64,000 nucleotides of DNA from Ereboglobus sp. PH5-10 (lineage in GTDB: Bacteria > Verrucomicrobiota > Verrucomicrobiia > Opitutales > Opitutaceae). Of this stretch, positions 51,224-61,122 are shown one piece after another (position 1 is the first letter of the stretch; every line of letters begins with the position of its first letter). The notes beneath the pieces are model-generated. The model was not told where the DNA came from and searched no databases. It was given only the letters and a program-made list of their open reading frames with translations. A program made the position numbers and the translations under genes. The stretch covers positions 1 through 64,000 of the forward strand of contig NZ_JAQFIP010000009.1 in assembly GCF_029504735.1 (NCBI RefSeq), given 5' to 3'.

Positions 51224-52534
51224 TCAGGGAACGACCGCGCCGTGTTGTTCGAGCAACGCGCGAACCTCCCCGAAGGGAACGTCGAGCGGCTGGCATTTTT
51301 TCCTCGCGGCCAGCGCCGCGATTGCGCCGGCGGCCTGCCCCATCGCCATGCACGGGGCCTGGACGCGGAAGCCGGAGTTGGCCAGCCGGTCACTGCCGAC
51401 CGAGCGACCCGCGACGAGAATGTTTTTCCCGCCCTTCGGTATCAACGCGCGCCGCGGAATCGTCGGCACGGTTCCCTCTCCTAGCTGCTCGGGACGCACG
51501 CCGGTTTTTGTGTGCAGGTCAACCGGGTAAAACGCATTGCACACCGCGTCGGGGAATTTTCGCCCGGAGCGGTAGTCATCGACGGTCACGTTGTATTCCG
51601 CGTCGATTCTCCAGCTTTCGCGGATGGACACCTCCGGCATCAAATGCGTGAGCTTTGCCTTCTCCGGCGTCTTTTCCCTGATCGCGCGCAGGCGTTTCAA
51701 AACGGAACTCCGCGCCCGCTGGTTGTCGCGCGTTCGCGTGAGCGCCGACGAGGAGTCCGCGCCATGAACATAAATCGCGCGGGTTTTGTCGCGCCCAGGA
51801 ATGAAGCCGCTCCCCGCCTTGTATAAAATCGAGCCCGGCTGGGTTTCATTTTCACGGAGCCGCGCCAACCCGGCCATGCCCGCAATGTCGGCGCCGCCGG
51901 TGGCGTCGACGAGCTGGCGCGCGCGAATCGTGCGGCAGACTCCCGGCCCGGCGGTGGCGACAACCCAGCCGTCCGGCTCCGCGCGTATGCCCGCGGGAAA
52001 CTCGTAATAACAAAGCTCCGCGCCCGCGCCCAGCACCGCCTCCTCCGCGAGAAGCGCGTATAAATGTTGATTGATCCTGATCTGGTGCTGCCAGTGTTTG
52101 CGACCCTCGTAGGGCACCGTGAAATCCGGAATGGGATCGCCGTCAAACTCGGCCGCCTTTTTGACAAGCTCCCAGCCAAACCCTCCGATGATCTGCCTGC
52201 CCCATGCGTGAAAGATGCCCGGCCAGGCCACGCCGCCGAGCGTCATGGTTCCGCCAAGCATGGACGAGCGTTCGACAAGCAAGGTCTTCGCCCCGGCGCG
52301 CGCCGCCTGAATGGCCGCGACATGCCCCGCCGTGCCGCCGCCGACAACCAGGACATCGACCTCGTTTTCCAGAAACTGCGTGCTGGCCGATTGTCGCTCA
52401 AGCGCCCCGGGCAACGCGTTTTTTCCGGACGCGCTTTTCGCGCCAAACGCAATGCTCGCCCACGCAACCGCGCCGGCGCCAAGGCCGGTTTGCAAAAAAG
52501 TTCGCCTCGAAAGATTATTAACAGGGTCAGTCAT
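51224..52534 (-). CDS. Tat-exported FAD-dependent oxidoreductase
   Basis: 436 residues. The N-terminus has a twin-arginine signal (SRRTFLQTGLGAGAVAWASI). The mature protein starts with a Rossmann FAD site, VLVVGGGTAGHVAAIQAARA near residue 57, followed by LVERSSMLGGTMTLGGVAWP. The end, GRSVGSDRLANSGFRVQAPC and MAMGQAAGAIAALAA, is the second FAD-binding part of this FAD_oxidored family. Such proteins oxidise polyols or sugars in the periplasm; many members come from polysaccharide-degrading bacteria. It is divergent from the oligogalacturonate lyase gene (206 bp between), so it may act on sugar acid products. Substrate is a guess. Confidence 0.82.
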   Translation of the reverse strand: MTDPVNNLSRRTFLQTGLGAGAVAWASIAFGAKSASGKNALPGALERQSASTQFLENEVDVLVVGGGTAGHVAAIQAARAGAKTLLVERSSMLGGTMTLGGVAWPGIFHAWGRQIIGGFGWELVKKAAEFDGDPIPDFTVPYEGRKHWQHQIRINQHLYALLAEEAVLGAGAELCYYEFPAGIRAEPDGWVVATAGPGVCRTIRARQLVDATGGADIAGMAGLARLRENETQPGSILYKAGSGFIPGRDKTRAIYVHGADSSSALTRTRDNQRARSSVLKRLRAIREKTPEKAKLTHLMPEVSIRESWRIDAEYNVTVDDYRSGRKFPDAVCNAFYPVDLHTKTGVRPEQLGEGTVPTIPRRALIPKGGKNILVAGRSVGSDRLANSGFRVQAPCMAMGQAAGAIAALAARKKCQPLDVPFGEVRALLEQHGAVVP

Positions 52535-52740
52535 GGTGATGATGGGGGTTGTTCGTTTCTTTGTCGCATCCGGGACAATAGACGGCGACCGGCCGCTGTC
52601 CATCCATCATCTGAAATTTTGCGAGACGCGCCTCAATGCAAGAGCGCGTCCGTCCAGTTGACAGTCCACCAAAACATTCGGCGACAATGCGCACCAATTG
52701 CGCAGTCTTTGCCTCATCCGCACCTTTCCCAAAACCAAAA

Positions 52741-54111
52741 ATGAAAACACGCACCCTTCTCATCGCCGCGCTCTGCGCATTTATCGTTCCCGTCGCGCTC
52801 GGCGCGTCCAACGCCGGCAAGCGTTATCCGTCGGAAATGCGCACCATGACCGACCGCGTCACCGGAGCCACGCTCACCGTGCTCACCGCGTCCAGCTTCA
52901 GCGACGCCAAGCCCTATCAGACGCACGACACCTGGACGGCCGACGGCAACTGGATCATCTTCCGCTCCACGCGCGACGGCGCCAAAAACGGCCAGATTTT
53001 TGTCGTGAGCGAAATCACCGGCGACATCATCCAGCTCACTGACGATCCCGCCACCAACACCGGCTCGATCAATCTTTCGCGCAAGGAAATGAAGCTCTTC
53101 TACTCGCGCGGCGGTCCGCGCCGCCTGCCGCCCGGCTCGGTGACCACGCTGGAAGCCCCGAGGCCTCTCCAAGTCATCGAGCTCAACATCGGCGACCTCA
53201 TCGCCGACAGCATGGCCGGCGAACTGAAAGCTCCCGAAACCTACGAGCGCATTGTCGTCACGCTTCCCGGCGATGTGCGCGACGGCGGTCTCGCGCTCGA
53301 CGCCGACGAGACGCGCCTCTACTGGGGCGTCAACTACGCGAAACCCGACCTGCAGGCGCGCCAGCGCCAGGCTGCCGCCGCGCGCGACTCCAAGGGCGCC
53401 CGCCAGATCGACAAAAGCAACACCGACCCGAAAGTTGACCGCGAAGCCAACCGCAAGCGCTTCGCCGAGGCGGGCAAGGGCGACTGCGGCATCAAGATGA
53501 TCGACATCGCCACCGGCAAAATCACCGACGTCATCAAAGTCCCCTTCCGCCTCGGCCACCTGCAGGCCAACCCGTGGACGCCCGGCGAAATCATCTATTG
53601 TCACGAAACCACCGGTGACGCCGTGCAGCGCATCTGGGCCTGCAACGCCGACGGCTCCAACAATCGCCCCATCTACGTCGAAACCGACGACGAGTGGATC
53701 ACGCACGAGACCGTGGCCGGCCCCGACGAACTCATATTCAACATCATGGGCCACCTCCCCTACCTTCGCGAACACCCGACCGGCATCGCCGTGATCAATC
53801 TCCGAACAAAAGAGATGAAACTGCTCGGCCAGGTCGAGGAGGACATGGGCAACGGCCAGCTCGGCGGCTTCTGGCACAGCAACGGCTCCCCCGACGGCAA
53901 ATGGGCGGTCGGCGACACCTTCAAAGGCAGCGTTTACGCGATCAACCGCGCCACCGGCAAACGCACGATGCTCACCACCGGCCACAAAATGCGCCCCGAC
54001 CACACGCACCCGATCGTGAGCAAGGACAGCAAGCGCGTGCTCATCCAGTCCGGCATGCTCACCAACGGCAAGGCCCTCAACCTGATGGTCGTCGCGCTGC
54101 CGGAAGAATAA
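52741..54111 (+). CDS. Exported oligogalacturonate lyase-like protein (PL22 type)
   Basis: 456 residues. A signal peptide (LLIAALCAFIVPVALGAS) precedes a seven-bladed beta-propeller with TolB-like blades: HDTWTADGNWIIFRSTRDGA, GQIFVVSEITGDIIQLTDD, GLALDADETRLYWGVNYAK. The block ANPWTPGEIIYCHETTGDAV, then WITHETVAGPDELIFNIMGH and FWHSNGSPDGKWAVGDTF, supplies His and Gln metal ligands as in the PL22 lyases that split oligogalacturonides by beta-elimination. E. coli-type Ogl is cytoplasmic; export and a linker near residue 220 (ARDSKGARQIDKSNTD) are unusual, so a related uronate-active function is possible. Confidence 0.75.
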   Translation: MKTRTLLIAALCAFIVPVALGASNAGKRYPSEMRTMTDRVTGATLTVLTASSFSDAKPYQTHDTWTADGNWIIFRSTRDGAKNGQIFVVSEITGDIIQLTDDPATNTGSINLSRKEMKLFYSRGGPRRLPPGSVTTLEAPRPLQVIELNIGDLIADSMAGELKAPETYERIVVTLPGDVRDGGLALDADETRLYWGVNYAKPDLQARQRQAAAARDSKGARQIDKSNTDPKVDREANRKRFAEAGKGDCGIKMIDIATGKITDVIKVPFRLGHLQANPWTPGEIIYCHETTGDAVQRIWACNADGSNNRPIYVETDDEWITHETVAGPDELIFNIMGHLPYLREHPTGIAVINLRTKEMKLLGQVEEDMGNGQLGGFWHSNGSPDGKWAVGDTFKGSVYAINRATGKRTMLTTGHKMRPDHTHPIVSKDSKRVLIQSGMLTNGKALNLMVVALPEE

Positions 54112-54204
54112 GGGCGTTTGCGAACGAGCTTTACCCTTTGGGCGACGCCAATGGCGGGGCGGACGGCGGATTGTCGCGCGCGCCCGCATGAAAAATCTTC
54201 GCGG

Positions 54205-54978
54205 CTATGTCTTTTTCCCAATATAAAACACATAACCGTAATACGCTTTATACTTATTATATAGTTGGGTCTCGTGGCGCTGGTTTGATATAAATTCCCC
54301 GGCTGCTTTGTTGCCGGCGTGCTTTTTCAGGAACGCCTCCTGCGCGGCGACTTGCGGGGCGTAAAAGTGCTCCGTCCAGCAATTCTCCGGAAGGATAAAT
54401 GTGGCGACGGGGACGTATCCGGCTTTTTGCATCTGGGCAACCTTGGCGGGAATCGTGTTTATCCCGGGATAGGCGTCGCGCCAAAACGCCTGAATCTCGT
54501 CAGGCCGCTCATCAGTGAACCACGAGACTTCCGTGACGGCGATGCAGCCGCCGGGCTTCAAAAAACGCCCCCACTCACTCAACCCGCGCTCAAAGCCGAT
54601 GTTGTAAATCGCCCCTTCCGACCAGATCAGATCGAGCTCCGCGTCTTGAAACGGAAGGCTGTCCATCGAACCCGTGATGCCCTTCACCCGATCCTGAAGA
54701 TTCAGCCTGGCGGCGTTGGCATTGAACCGGTCGACAAATGCGGGAAACAGATCGACGCCTGTGATGCGCCCCGGCGCGTTTTGCGCGAGCACCATCGTTT
54801 GCCCGCCCGTGCCGCAACCAATGTCCGCGATGCGGGATTTTTCGGTGAGGCCGTCTATAAAACTCAACGCCTTGATCGTCACCTCGGGGCTGCCGGGCCC
54901 CTGCCGCTCCACGCTGGAAAAGTATTCACAGATCAAGTTGAAATCGAATTCGTGGATGGATTTGTTTTCGTCGCTCAT
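54205..54978 (-). CDS. Class I SAM-dependent methyltransferase
   Basis: 257 residues. The Rossmann SAM site reads [20 protein letters not shown] (motif I) near residue 50, then [20 protein letters not shown] (acidic loop), and the motif IV region [21 protein letters not shown] 30-residue N-terminal helix ([15 protein letters not shown]) precedes it. Its substrate is not clear; relatives include small-molecule O- and N-methyltransferases. The ATG at 54978 sits at the natural start of the family. Convergent with the lyase gene, about 94 bp away, and no link between them is visible. Confidence 0.85.
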   Translation of the reverse strand: MSDENKSIHEFDFNLICEYFSSVERQGPGSPEVTIKALSFIDGLTEKSRIADIGCGTGGQTMVLAQNAPGRITGVDLFPAFVDRFNANAARLNLQDRVKGITGSMDSLPFQDAELDLIWSEGAIYNIGFERGLSEWGRFLKPGGCIAVTEVSWFTDERPDEIQAFWRDAYPGINTIPAKVAQMQKAGYVPVATFILPENCWTEHFYAPQVAAQEAFLKKHAGNKAAGEFISNQRHETQLYNKYKAYYGYVFYIGKKT

Positions 54979-55093
54979 GGTTTTATGGTGATTTTTGGTA
55001 TTGATAAAAAAATCGGAACTATGCCCGTTTCGCCCTTGTGATTGTGCGCCAATGCCATTCATCCCAACGCCGCACGGGGTGCAATCTCTTGTT

Positions 55094-55759
55094 CTACCGA
55101 CATGGATCGGATCGCCCTCCTACATATGTCCAACCAGCAACTGTTCCATGCGGCTCAAGCAGCGCCTTGGAAAACGTGCCTACGGCCAGCGGCTTAATTG
55201 TTCCGATTGCGGTCCAGCTTTCGATTGCCCCATGTTGGGTTACCACGTTAATAATCGCGGTCCATTCATTTTCTTTTATTATTACGCTTTCCCCAGTTAA
55301 TTCATATTTCCCAATTATTTTCATGTCACTGGAATTATAACCCTTGATCAACTGACCGGTTATTTGACTGCTTTTCACCGCCGGGTCCTCGAGCATTGTT
55401 TTAACAAATGAAGCCATCTCCTTTTTTAAAAAAACTGTTGCCTTGTCCTCGGCGACTTCGCAGGCAAGCATCATGTTTATAGAATCCAGTTGGTTATTCA
55501 AATAAAAACATTTTCCCTCCTTTGAAACATAAATATGAATAGATAAATCTCTATGAAGAGAGTTCATTCTTTGAAAGAACACCTTCCCGTTCTTGACCCA
55601 CGGAAACCAGGACGTGAAATCCATAGGCTTGTAATTATTCTTCCGGGCATCCCTAAACCCTTTTGATATAGCTTCATCAAGAACTAAAGATTCCTGACCG
55701 TAGCCTATGGCGGCAACGCACAATGATATATAAACTCCCAGTATCTTGATAGTTTTCAT
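55094..55759 (-). CDS. Exported protein of unknown function
   Basis: 221 residues starting [20 protein letters not shown] with a signal peptide ending near GQE. The mature part contains [40 protein letters not shown] and [19 protein letters not shown]. Nothing matches a family I know. A GGAA lies 8 bp before the start. AT-rich against its neighbours, like the island genes at 8.7-11.4 kb, so probably acquired. It is preceded by a quinone reductase gene on the opposite strand. Confidence 0.6.
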   Translation of the reverse strand: MKTIKILGVYISLCVAAIGYGQESLVLDEAISKGFRDARKNNYKPMDFTSWFPWVKNGKVFFQRMNSLHRDLSIHIYVSKEGKCFYLNNQLDSINMMLACEVAEDKATVFLKKEMASFVKTMLEDPAVKSSQITGQLIKGYNSSDMKIIGKYELTGESVIIKENEWTAIINVVTQHGAIESWTAIGTIKPLAVGTFSKALLEPHGTVAGWTYVGGRSDPCR

Positions 55760-55928
55760 AAAATTATTCCAAAATCCGGTGTCTTTGATGTGAAAGGAGG
55801 CATGCGGAAAATGATTGCGCGGGCAGCGGCCCTTGGCAAGCGCAAGTCCGGTGAACGCCCGCCAAAATGCCGTCATCGTTTGCTGGAAATTAGCCGCGGA
55901 ATGGGTTGCAATCTTGCTTCACATAATC

Positions 55929-56906
55929 ATGCCAAAAAGAATTCAATTCAACTCATACGGCGGGCCGGAGGTTTTGCATTATTGCGATTGCAAACCGCCC
56001 GCGCTCGGGCCGCGCGATGTGCTCGTGCGCAATCACGCCATCGGTCTCAACTACATTGATACTTATTACCGCGGTGGATTGTATCCGGTGCCCGCGCTGC
56101 CATCCGGCCTCGGCACGGAGGGCGCGGGCGTGATCGAGGCGGTCGGCGCGGAGGTTTCGCGCTTCAAGGCCGGCGATCGCGTCGCCTACGCGTCGGGTCC
56201 GCTCGGCGCCTACGCGGAATACCACGCGTTGCCGGAAAGCGCGCCCGTGCGCATTCCCGACACGGTCAGTTTCGAGCAGGCGGCGGCGGTGATACTCAAG
56301 GGGCTCACTGTGCAATACCTGTTGCGCCAGACGTATCCGTTGCGCGGCGGCGAGACGATTCTGTTTCACGCGGCTGCGGGCGGCGTGGGATTGATCGCGT
56401 GCCAGTGGGCAAAGACGCTCGGCGTGAAACTCATCGGCACGGCGGGCAATGCCGAGAAGGCCGCGCTCGCCAGGGCGCACGGCGCGTGGGAGGCCGTTGA
56501 CATGAGTCGCGAGGATTTTGTCGCGCGCGTGCACGAACTGACCGGCGGCGAAAAATGCCCCGTCGTCTATGATTCGGTGGGCCGGGACACTTGGGAGCGC
56601 TCGCTCGATTGCGTGGCGCCTCGCGGCCTGATGGTCAGCTTTGGCAACGCATCGGGACCGGTGACGGGCGTGGACTTGGGCGTCCTCTCGCGCAAGGGAT
56701 CGCTCTATGTGACGCGCCCCACGCTCGCCCATTACGCAAACACGCCGGAGCGGCTCGCGGAGATGAGCGCGGAGTTGTTTGCGTTGATTGGCGCCGGGCT
56801 TCTGCGCATCGAAATCAACCAGCGCTTTCCGCTGGCCGAGGCCGCCGCCGCGCACACCGCGCTCCAGTCACGCCGCACAACCGGCTCGACCGTGCTCGTG
56901 CCGTGA
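55929..56906 (+). CDS. qorA: NADPH:quinone oxidoreductase (zeta-crystallin-like, MDR superfamily)
   Basis: A 325-residue zinc-independent medium-chain reductase that reduces quinones or enals with NADPH. Family points: the start MPKRIQFNSYGGPEVLHYCD, GLNYIDTYYRGGLYPVPALP, SGLGTEGAGVIEAVG, and the nucleotide-binding VILKGLTVQYLLRQTYPLRG with FHAAAGGVGLIACQWAKTLG and IGTAGNAEKAALARAHGA. The structural zinc cysteines are absent, as expected. The ATG at 55929 is the natural start; the gene is convergent with the LysE exporter, 5 bp apart. Confidence 0.9.
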   Translation: MPKRIQFNSYGGPEVLHYCDCKPPALGPRDVLVRNHAIGLNYIDTYYRGGLYPVPALPSGLGTEGAGVIEAVGAEVSRFKAGDRVAYASGPLGAYAEYHALPESAPVRIPDTVSFEQAAAVILKGLTVQYLLRQTYPLRGGETILFHAAAGGVGLIACQWAKTLGVKLIGTAGNAEKAALARAHGAWEAVDMSREDFVARVHELTGGEKCPVVYDSVGRDTWERSLDCVAPRGLMVSFGNASGPVTGVDLGVLSRKGSLYVTRPTLAHYANTPERLAEMSAELFALIGAGLLRIEINQRFPLAEAAAAHTALQSRRTTGSTVLVP

Positions 56907-56911
56907 GAAAA

Positions 56912-57556
56912 TCACGCGAGTAGTCCGCGCAGGCTTTCCCACACGACAAACAAGGCGAACGCGATCAGGATCACGCCAAACACGCGCGGCAGCCAGCGTT
57001 GCGTGCGCGTGAGCTGCCGCGCCACCGGCGGAAACAGCAACGCCCAAGTGATCAGCGACCACATGACGAGCCCGTGAATCACGACCACCACCGGCATGAA
57101 AACCCGCCAGCTCATGGGCGAACCCGCCACCACGAATTGCGAAAACAAACTCGTGAAGAACACGAACACTTTCACGTTGGTGACGTTGCACAGGAACCCC
57201 TCCATGAAGCCGGCGGTCGCCTGCTTGCGCTCGTATTTGTCAGCGTCCAGTCCTTCCGATGCTTGCGCCGGCTGGTTCACGGCGGGGCGCGCCAGCAGCG
57301 TCTTCAAGCCGATCCACATCAGCACCGCGGCGCCCGCGAGCTGCACGATTCGCAACACAACCGGCGGGGCCATCGCCAGGCCGAGCGACAGGACAATCAC
57401 CTGAACGCACAATCCCGCCGCGATTCCCCAGCCGGTGGCGAACGCGCGCAGTCGCGAACCGCTCATGCTGTTTTTAACGATGAGAAAAAAATCCGGCCCC
57501 GGGGAAATCAGCCCCACGGTCAATATGCCCAAAAGTGTCAATAGTTGCGGATACAT
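56912..57556 (-). CDS. LysE/RhtB-family amino-acid exporter
   Basis: A 214-residue inner-membrane protein with about six helices. The family start ILTVGLISPGPDFFLIVKNS (PGPD motif) is at residue 12, followed by FATGWGIAAGLCVQVIVLSL, and GFLCNVTNVKVFVFFTSLFS at residue ~130 as in RhtB-type threonine/homoserine exporters. The end (LVVWESLRGLLA) is normal. It exports neutral amino acids or related metabolites; which one is not predictable. It is read leftward, convergent with the quinone reductase gene. Confidence 0.9.
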   Translation of the reverse strand: MYPQLLTLLGILTVGLISPGPDFFLIVKNSMSGSRLRAFATGWGIAAGLCVQVIVLSLGLAMAPPVVLRIVQLAGAAVLMWIGLKTLLARPAVNQPAQASEGLDADKYERKQATAGFMEGFLCNVTNVKVFVFFTSLFSQFVVAGSPMSWRVFMPVVVVIHGLVMWSLITWALLFPPVARQLTRTQRWLPRVFGVILIAFALFVVWESLRGLLA

Positions 57557-57704
57557 AAAAAGCCTTCAAAGTCGCGCACGTTAAAAAAACGCGCCGCAAA
57601 TCTGCAATGGCAATTCGAGCCGCGGCGATCCCTCACCAATTGCTCCGTGTATCCCGACGTCCCCCGTGGTTTAAAAATTAGAAAACCTTCGTTCGGGACG
57701 CTCC

Positions 57705-59084
57705 CTACCTCCCGCCCCTGCCGGAAATAACAACCGGAATCGTCGCGAGCACGATGCGCGCGTCGAGCCACGGCGACCAGTGGTCGATGTAGGCCAGGTC
57801 GAGCCGCACCCACTCCGCGAAGTCGTCGATGTCGTTGCGCCCGCTGGTTTGCCAGAGGCACGTCAGGCCGGGGCGCATGCTTTGCCGCCGCCTGTGCGCA
57901 TCGTCGTCAAAACGCCGCACTTCATACAACGGCAGCGGACGCGGCCCCACCAGGCTCATCTCGCCGCGCAGCACATTCCAAAGCTGCGGCAGTTCGTCGA
58001 TCGCGTGCCTGCGAAAAAAACGCCCCGCCGGTGTGACACGGGGGTCGTCCCCCATCTTGAAAACCGGCCCGCGCATTTCGTTTTTATCCGCGAGCGCGTC
58101 CTGCTCGTTTTCCGCCCCGGCGCGCATCGTGCGAAACTTCACCATTTCAAACGGACGCCCGTTGAGGCCCGCGCGCGTCTGCCTGAACAACACCGGCCCG
58201 CGCGATGTGAGTTTGATCGTGAGCGCGGCAAGAGCGAACACCGGCGATAACAACACGAGGGCGGCCGCGGAAAACAAAACATCCGTCGCGCGCTTGAGCG
58301 CGAGCGCGGACGGACCGGCCTTGTGCGCGCGAAAGTGGACAACCATTTCGCCCCCGAGCGAATCGAGGTGCGCGGCGGAATCGAGCGAGGCGCTCAACGG
58401 CGCGAGCCCCGTGCAAATAATGACCGCCACGCCCTCGCGCGTGCAGCAGTCAACATACGGCGCAAGTTGCGCGGTGCCGGCGCTGTCAAAAATCGCGGTG
58501 TTGACCGCGTGCTTGTGGAGCAATTCCGCGAGGCGCGCCGGCGGCTCGCTCCGCGGGTCGAAATCGCCGACATCCGCGATATGCGACATCTCCTGGGCCG
58601 AAAGCGAGGCGCGCCGCCGCTTGTTCGCGTCCGGATCGCCGACCCAGAGCACGCGCTCGCGCCACTGTTCGCGCGCAAGCCGCGTCGACGCGAGGCGCGC
58701 GGCGAAAACCGAGCGCGCATACGCAAAGGCTCCTCCCGCCGCGCACCCGAGCAAAATCACCGAGCGCGCCACCTGCGCGCGCACGAGAAACAAAATGATG
58801 ACAACCGCCAGCGCCGTGAACGCCGCCGCGCGCGCCGCCGCGAAACCCGAAGGCCGTTGCCCGGCATAAAAACGCTGCGCGCCCAAAAACACCGGGCCGA
58901 GCACGGCGACAAGGGGCAGCACCCACACCAGTTCGACAAACGGCTCCAGCGGGGAAAGCCCGAGCGCGTCCACGCGCGCCAATCCATCGCGAAGCAAATA
59001 CGCGCCCACCAGCGAAAGCGCAAAAAGCGCGCCGTCGCAAATCTGGTGAAACCGGGTGCGAGTCTGCCGGGATTGTTTGAGCAT
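57705..59084 (-). CDS. Polyprenyl-phosphate hexose-1-phosphate transferase (WbaP/WcaJ type)
   Basis: 459 residues. Four to five N-terminal membrane helices (LPLVAVLGPVFLGAQRFYAG region) precede a central soluble domain. The C-terminal bacterial sugar transferase domain shows the membrane hairpin ALVLLSPVFALAALTIKLTS, RGPVLFRQTRAGLNGRPFEM, VKFRTMRAGAENEQD, and PRVTPAGRFFRRHAIDELPQ followed by LWNVLRGEMSLVGPRPLP, the catalytic Asp-Glu. It starts lipid-linked saccharide units for exopolysaccharide or O-antigen. A glycosyltransferase lies 114 bp upstream on the same strand. Confidence 0.9.
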   Translation of the reverse strand: MLKQSRQTRTRFHQICDGALFALSLVGAYLLRDGLARVDALGLSPLEPFVELVWVLPLVAVLGPVFLGAQRFYAGQRPSGFAAARAAAFTALAVVIILFLVRAQVARSVILLGCAAGGAFAYARSVFAARLASTRLAREQWRERVLWVGDPDANKRRRASLSAQEMSHIADVGDFDPRSEPPARLAELLHKHAVNTAIFDSAGTAQLAPYVDCCTREGVAVIICTGLAPLSASLDSAAHLDSLGGEMVVHFRAHKAGPSALALKRATDVLFSAAALVLLSPVFALAALTIKLTSRGPVLFRQTRAGLNGRPFEMVKFRTMRAGAENEQDALADKNEMRGPVFKMGDDPRVTPAGRFFRRHAIDELPQLWNVLRGEMSLVGPRPLPLYEVRRFDDDAHRRRQSMRPGLTCLWQTSGRNDIDDFAEWVRLDLAYIDHWSPWLDARIVLATIPVVISGRGGR

Positions 59085-59198
59085 GACAGGAGCGACAATT
59101 ATTCAGAAAGGTGCGAAGTGAAAGATGAATAGTGAAAACAAGGGAAAGCAAAGCGGAAGCGTTTTGACATCCGGCTTTCGGCCATTCCGCCCCGGCTT

Positions 59199-60332
59199 CT
59201 ATTCCTCCGTTTTGCGCAGCGCGGACACCAGCGTCGCGAGATGCTTTGAGCGCGTGAAATGTTTTTCGTAATGCGCGCGCATGATTCCATTCACCGGACC
59301 CGCCGCGCGCGCGTCCCGAATTGCCGACGCGAGTTTTTCGGCCGACGCATGCGCGCCGACGACTTGCGCGTGCGGACACTCCGGCAGCATTCCGGGAATC
59401 GCGCGCCAGTGCGTTGTCACGACAGGCAGGTCGTGCGCCATCGCCTCGATTAACACCAGCGGCTGTGCCTCGTGCGCGTAGTGCGTCGGAAAAACAAACA
59501 TATCGGCCCCATCGTAGAGCGCGTGCTTTTCCGCGTCATCCGCCGGCCCGGCGTAACGCACGCATTTGCGAAGGCCCGCGTTGTCGGTGGCAAGGCGTGC
59601 GTTGAACTCGCGCTCCTCCTCCTCGCTCGCAAACGCGCCCGCGACGACGAGCTCGAACGCGCCCGGCGTTTCGCGCTCCAAAACCGCCATTGCGTCAAGC
59701 GCGGCAAACACGCCTTTCTCGCGACCGCACAGCCCGAGAAACAACAGGCGGCAGATCACCCGCGCAGGCTCGGCGCCCTGTTTTTGGGAAGCGAAAACAT
59801 CAATTCCATTCGGCACCACGCACACTCTTCGCGGCGCAAACTCCATCGCGTCGTCCGCCAGTTCCGGCGCGAGCACAATGGCGATATCCGCGCGCCCAAG
59901 CGCGAGTCGCGCCAGCCAGCGTTCGGGCGCGCGCGCTTTATTTTCCAGCCACGCGCCCAGTCCGACCGCATGCCAGTGCAGCACCAGCCTCGTGAAAAAC
60001 GGCCTTAGCGCAAACATCACCATCAAGTCGCGCCAGACGGCGGGGCGCTTGCCCGGCGCGGGCACATAATAAAGCGTCATGCCGCCCGCGCCGCGTCCGC
60101 GCCAGCGCGCTCGCAACGCCCGCCAGCAGGCGGCCCACAGTGCGAAAATCTTTCCGATGCGCACGCGCCCGACATCCGCGGCGTCGCGCGACAACGCCGG
60201 ATTGACGTGAACAACCTTGATCTCCGTCCCGCGCGCGCGCGCCGCCCCGCCCAATCCATCGACAAGCGTCCGCACCATGACACTTTGCCCGTGCACGGGC
60301 GGCGGGGTTTGTGCGAAGACGAGCAGTTTCAT
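59199..60332 (-). CDS. Glycosyltransferase family 4-like protein
   Basis: A 377-residue cytoplasmic or peripheral enzyme. Two Rossmann halves: N-terminal MKLLVFAQTPPPVHGQSVMV, and C-terminal CRLLFLGLCGREKGVFAALD (GT-B donor site), with the retaining GT4 E-x7-E region HEAQPLVLIEAMAHDLPVVT. It would add a hexose from a nucleotide sugar to a lipid-linked acceptor. It is followed by the sugar transferase on the same strand, so the pair fits exopolysaccharide assembly. The ATG at 60332 is at the natural start of the fold; a longer reading is out of family. Confidence 0.88.
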   Translation of the reverse strand: MKLLVFAQTPPPVHGQSVMVRTLVDGLGGAARARGTEIKVVHVNPALSRDAADVGRVRIGKIFALWAACWRALRARWRGRGAGGMTLYYVPAPGKRPAVWRDLMVMFALRPFFTRLVLHWHAVGLGAWLENKARAPERWLARLALGRADIAIVLAPELADDAMEFAPRRVCVVPNGIDVFASQKQGAEPARVICRLLFLGLCGREKGVFAALDAMAVLERETPGAFELVVAGAFASEEEEREFNARLATDNAGLRKCVRYAGPADDAEKHALYDGADMFVFPTHYAHEAQPLVLIEAMAHDLPVVTTHWRAIPGMLPECPHAQVVGAHASAEKLASAIRDARAAGPVNGIMRAHYEKHFTRSKHLATLVSALRKTEE

Positions 60333-60447
60333 CGACTTTGTGTGTTCCGATAAAAGCATTATTTCGCGCGCGCGCCAGACGCAACCACCCCTGTAAAAAA
60401 GATTTTCTGTAACCTTTTTTTGCGAGTTCGGTTTCCCTTTGCGCGAA

Positions 60448-61110
60448 ATGACTGTCACTGTTTCCATAAACATTTTTCTTCCGACGCCTCTGAACACAGA
60501 AATTCCAGCACCAGCCCGCGCCGGCTCCGACAACGCCGCCGCAAACACCGCGCCCGGGGACCATGCGCTCATGCTCGCCGTGCGCGACGGCGACATCGAC
60601 CGGCTCGGCGAGCTCTTTGAGCGCCATCATCGCCGCCTCTACGCGTTTTGCGCGCAACTCACGCGCCAGCCCGCCGCCGCGGAGGACATTGTGCAAAACG
60701 TCTTCCACCGCATCCTCAAATACCGCCACACCTATCGCGACAACGGCAACTTCACCGCGTGGATGTATCACCTCGCGCGCAACTGCGCCGCCGACTTTTT
60801 CCAGAAACAATCCACCGCGCCCGTGCCCGTCGATCCCGGCGATCTGCACGCGCACGCCTCGTCCGAGTCGCCGCCCGACGCGCGCGCCGCTCAAACCGAT
60901 GATCTCGCGCTCCTGCGCGCCGCGCTCGACCGGCTCCCCGTCGAGCACCGTGAAATCATCGTCCTCTCCCGCCTCCAAAACCTCGGGCATCGCGAAGCCG
61001 CGCGCATCCTCGACTGCTCCGTCGGCGCCGCCAAGGTCCGCGCGCACCGCGCATTAAAAGCCCTGCGCGAAACCTACCTCGCGCTCCGCCAAAACCCGCA
61101 ACCACTTTAA
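60448..61110 (+). CDS. ECF-type RNA polymerase sigma factor
   Basis: 220 residues. Region 2 is seen in ELFERHHRRLYAFCAQLTRQ, then AAEDIVQNVFHRILKYRHTY; region 4 is ALDRLPVEHREIIVLSRLQN, then LGHREAARILDCSVGAAKVR. An extended, low-complexity N-terminus (about 40 residues) precedes it. It starts 12 bp before an anti-sigma-like gene, so it should direct transcription of a regulon that includes this operon, probably an envelope stress response, controlled by the membrane anti-sigma factor. ATG at 60448 was preferred to a TTG nine bases upstream. Confidence 0.9.
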   Translation: MTVTVSINIFLPTPLNTEIPAPARAGSDNAAANTAPGDHALMLAVRDGDIDRLGELFERHHRRLYAFCAQLTRQPAAAEDIVQNVFHRILKYRHTYRDNGNFTAWMYHLARNCAADFFQKQSTAPVPVDPGDLHAHASSESPPDARAAQTDDLALLRAALDRLPVEHREIIVLSRLQNLGHREAARILDCSVGAAKVRAHRALKALRETYLALRQNPQPL

Positions 61111-61122
61111 CAACACACCGCT

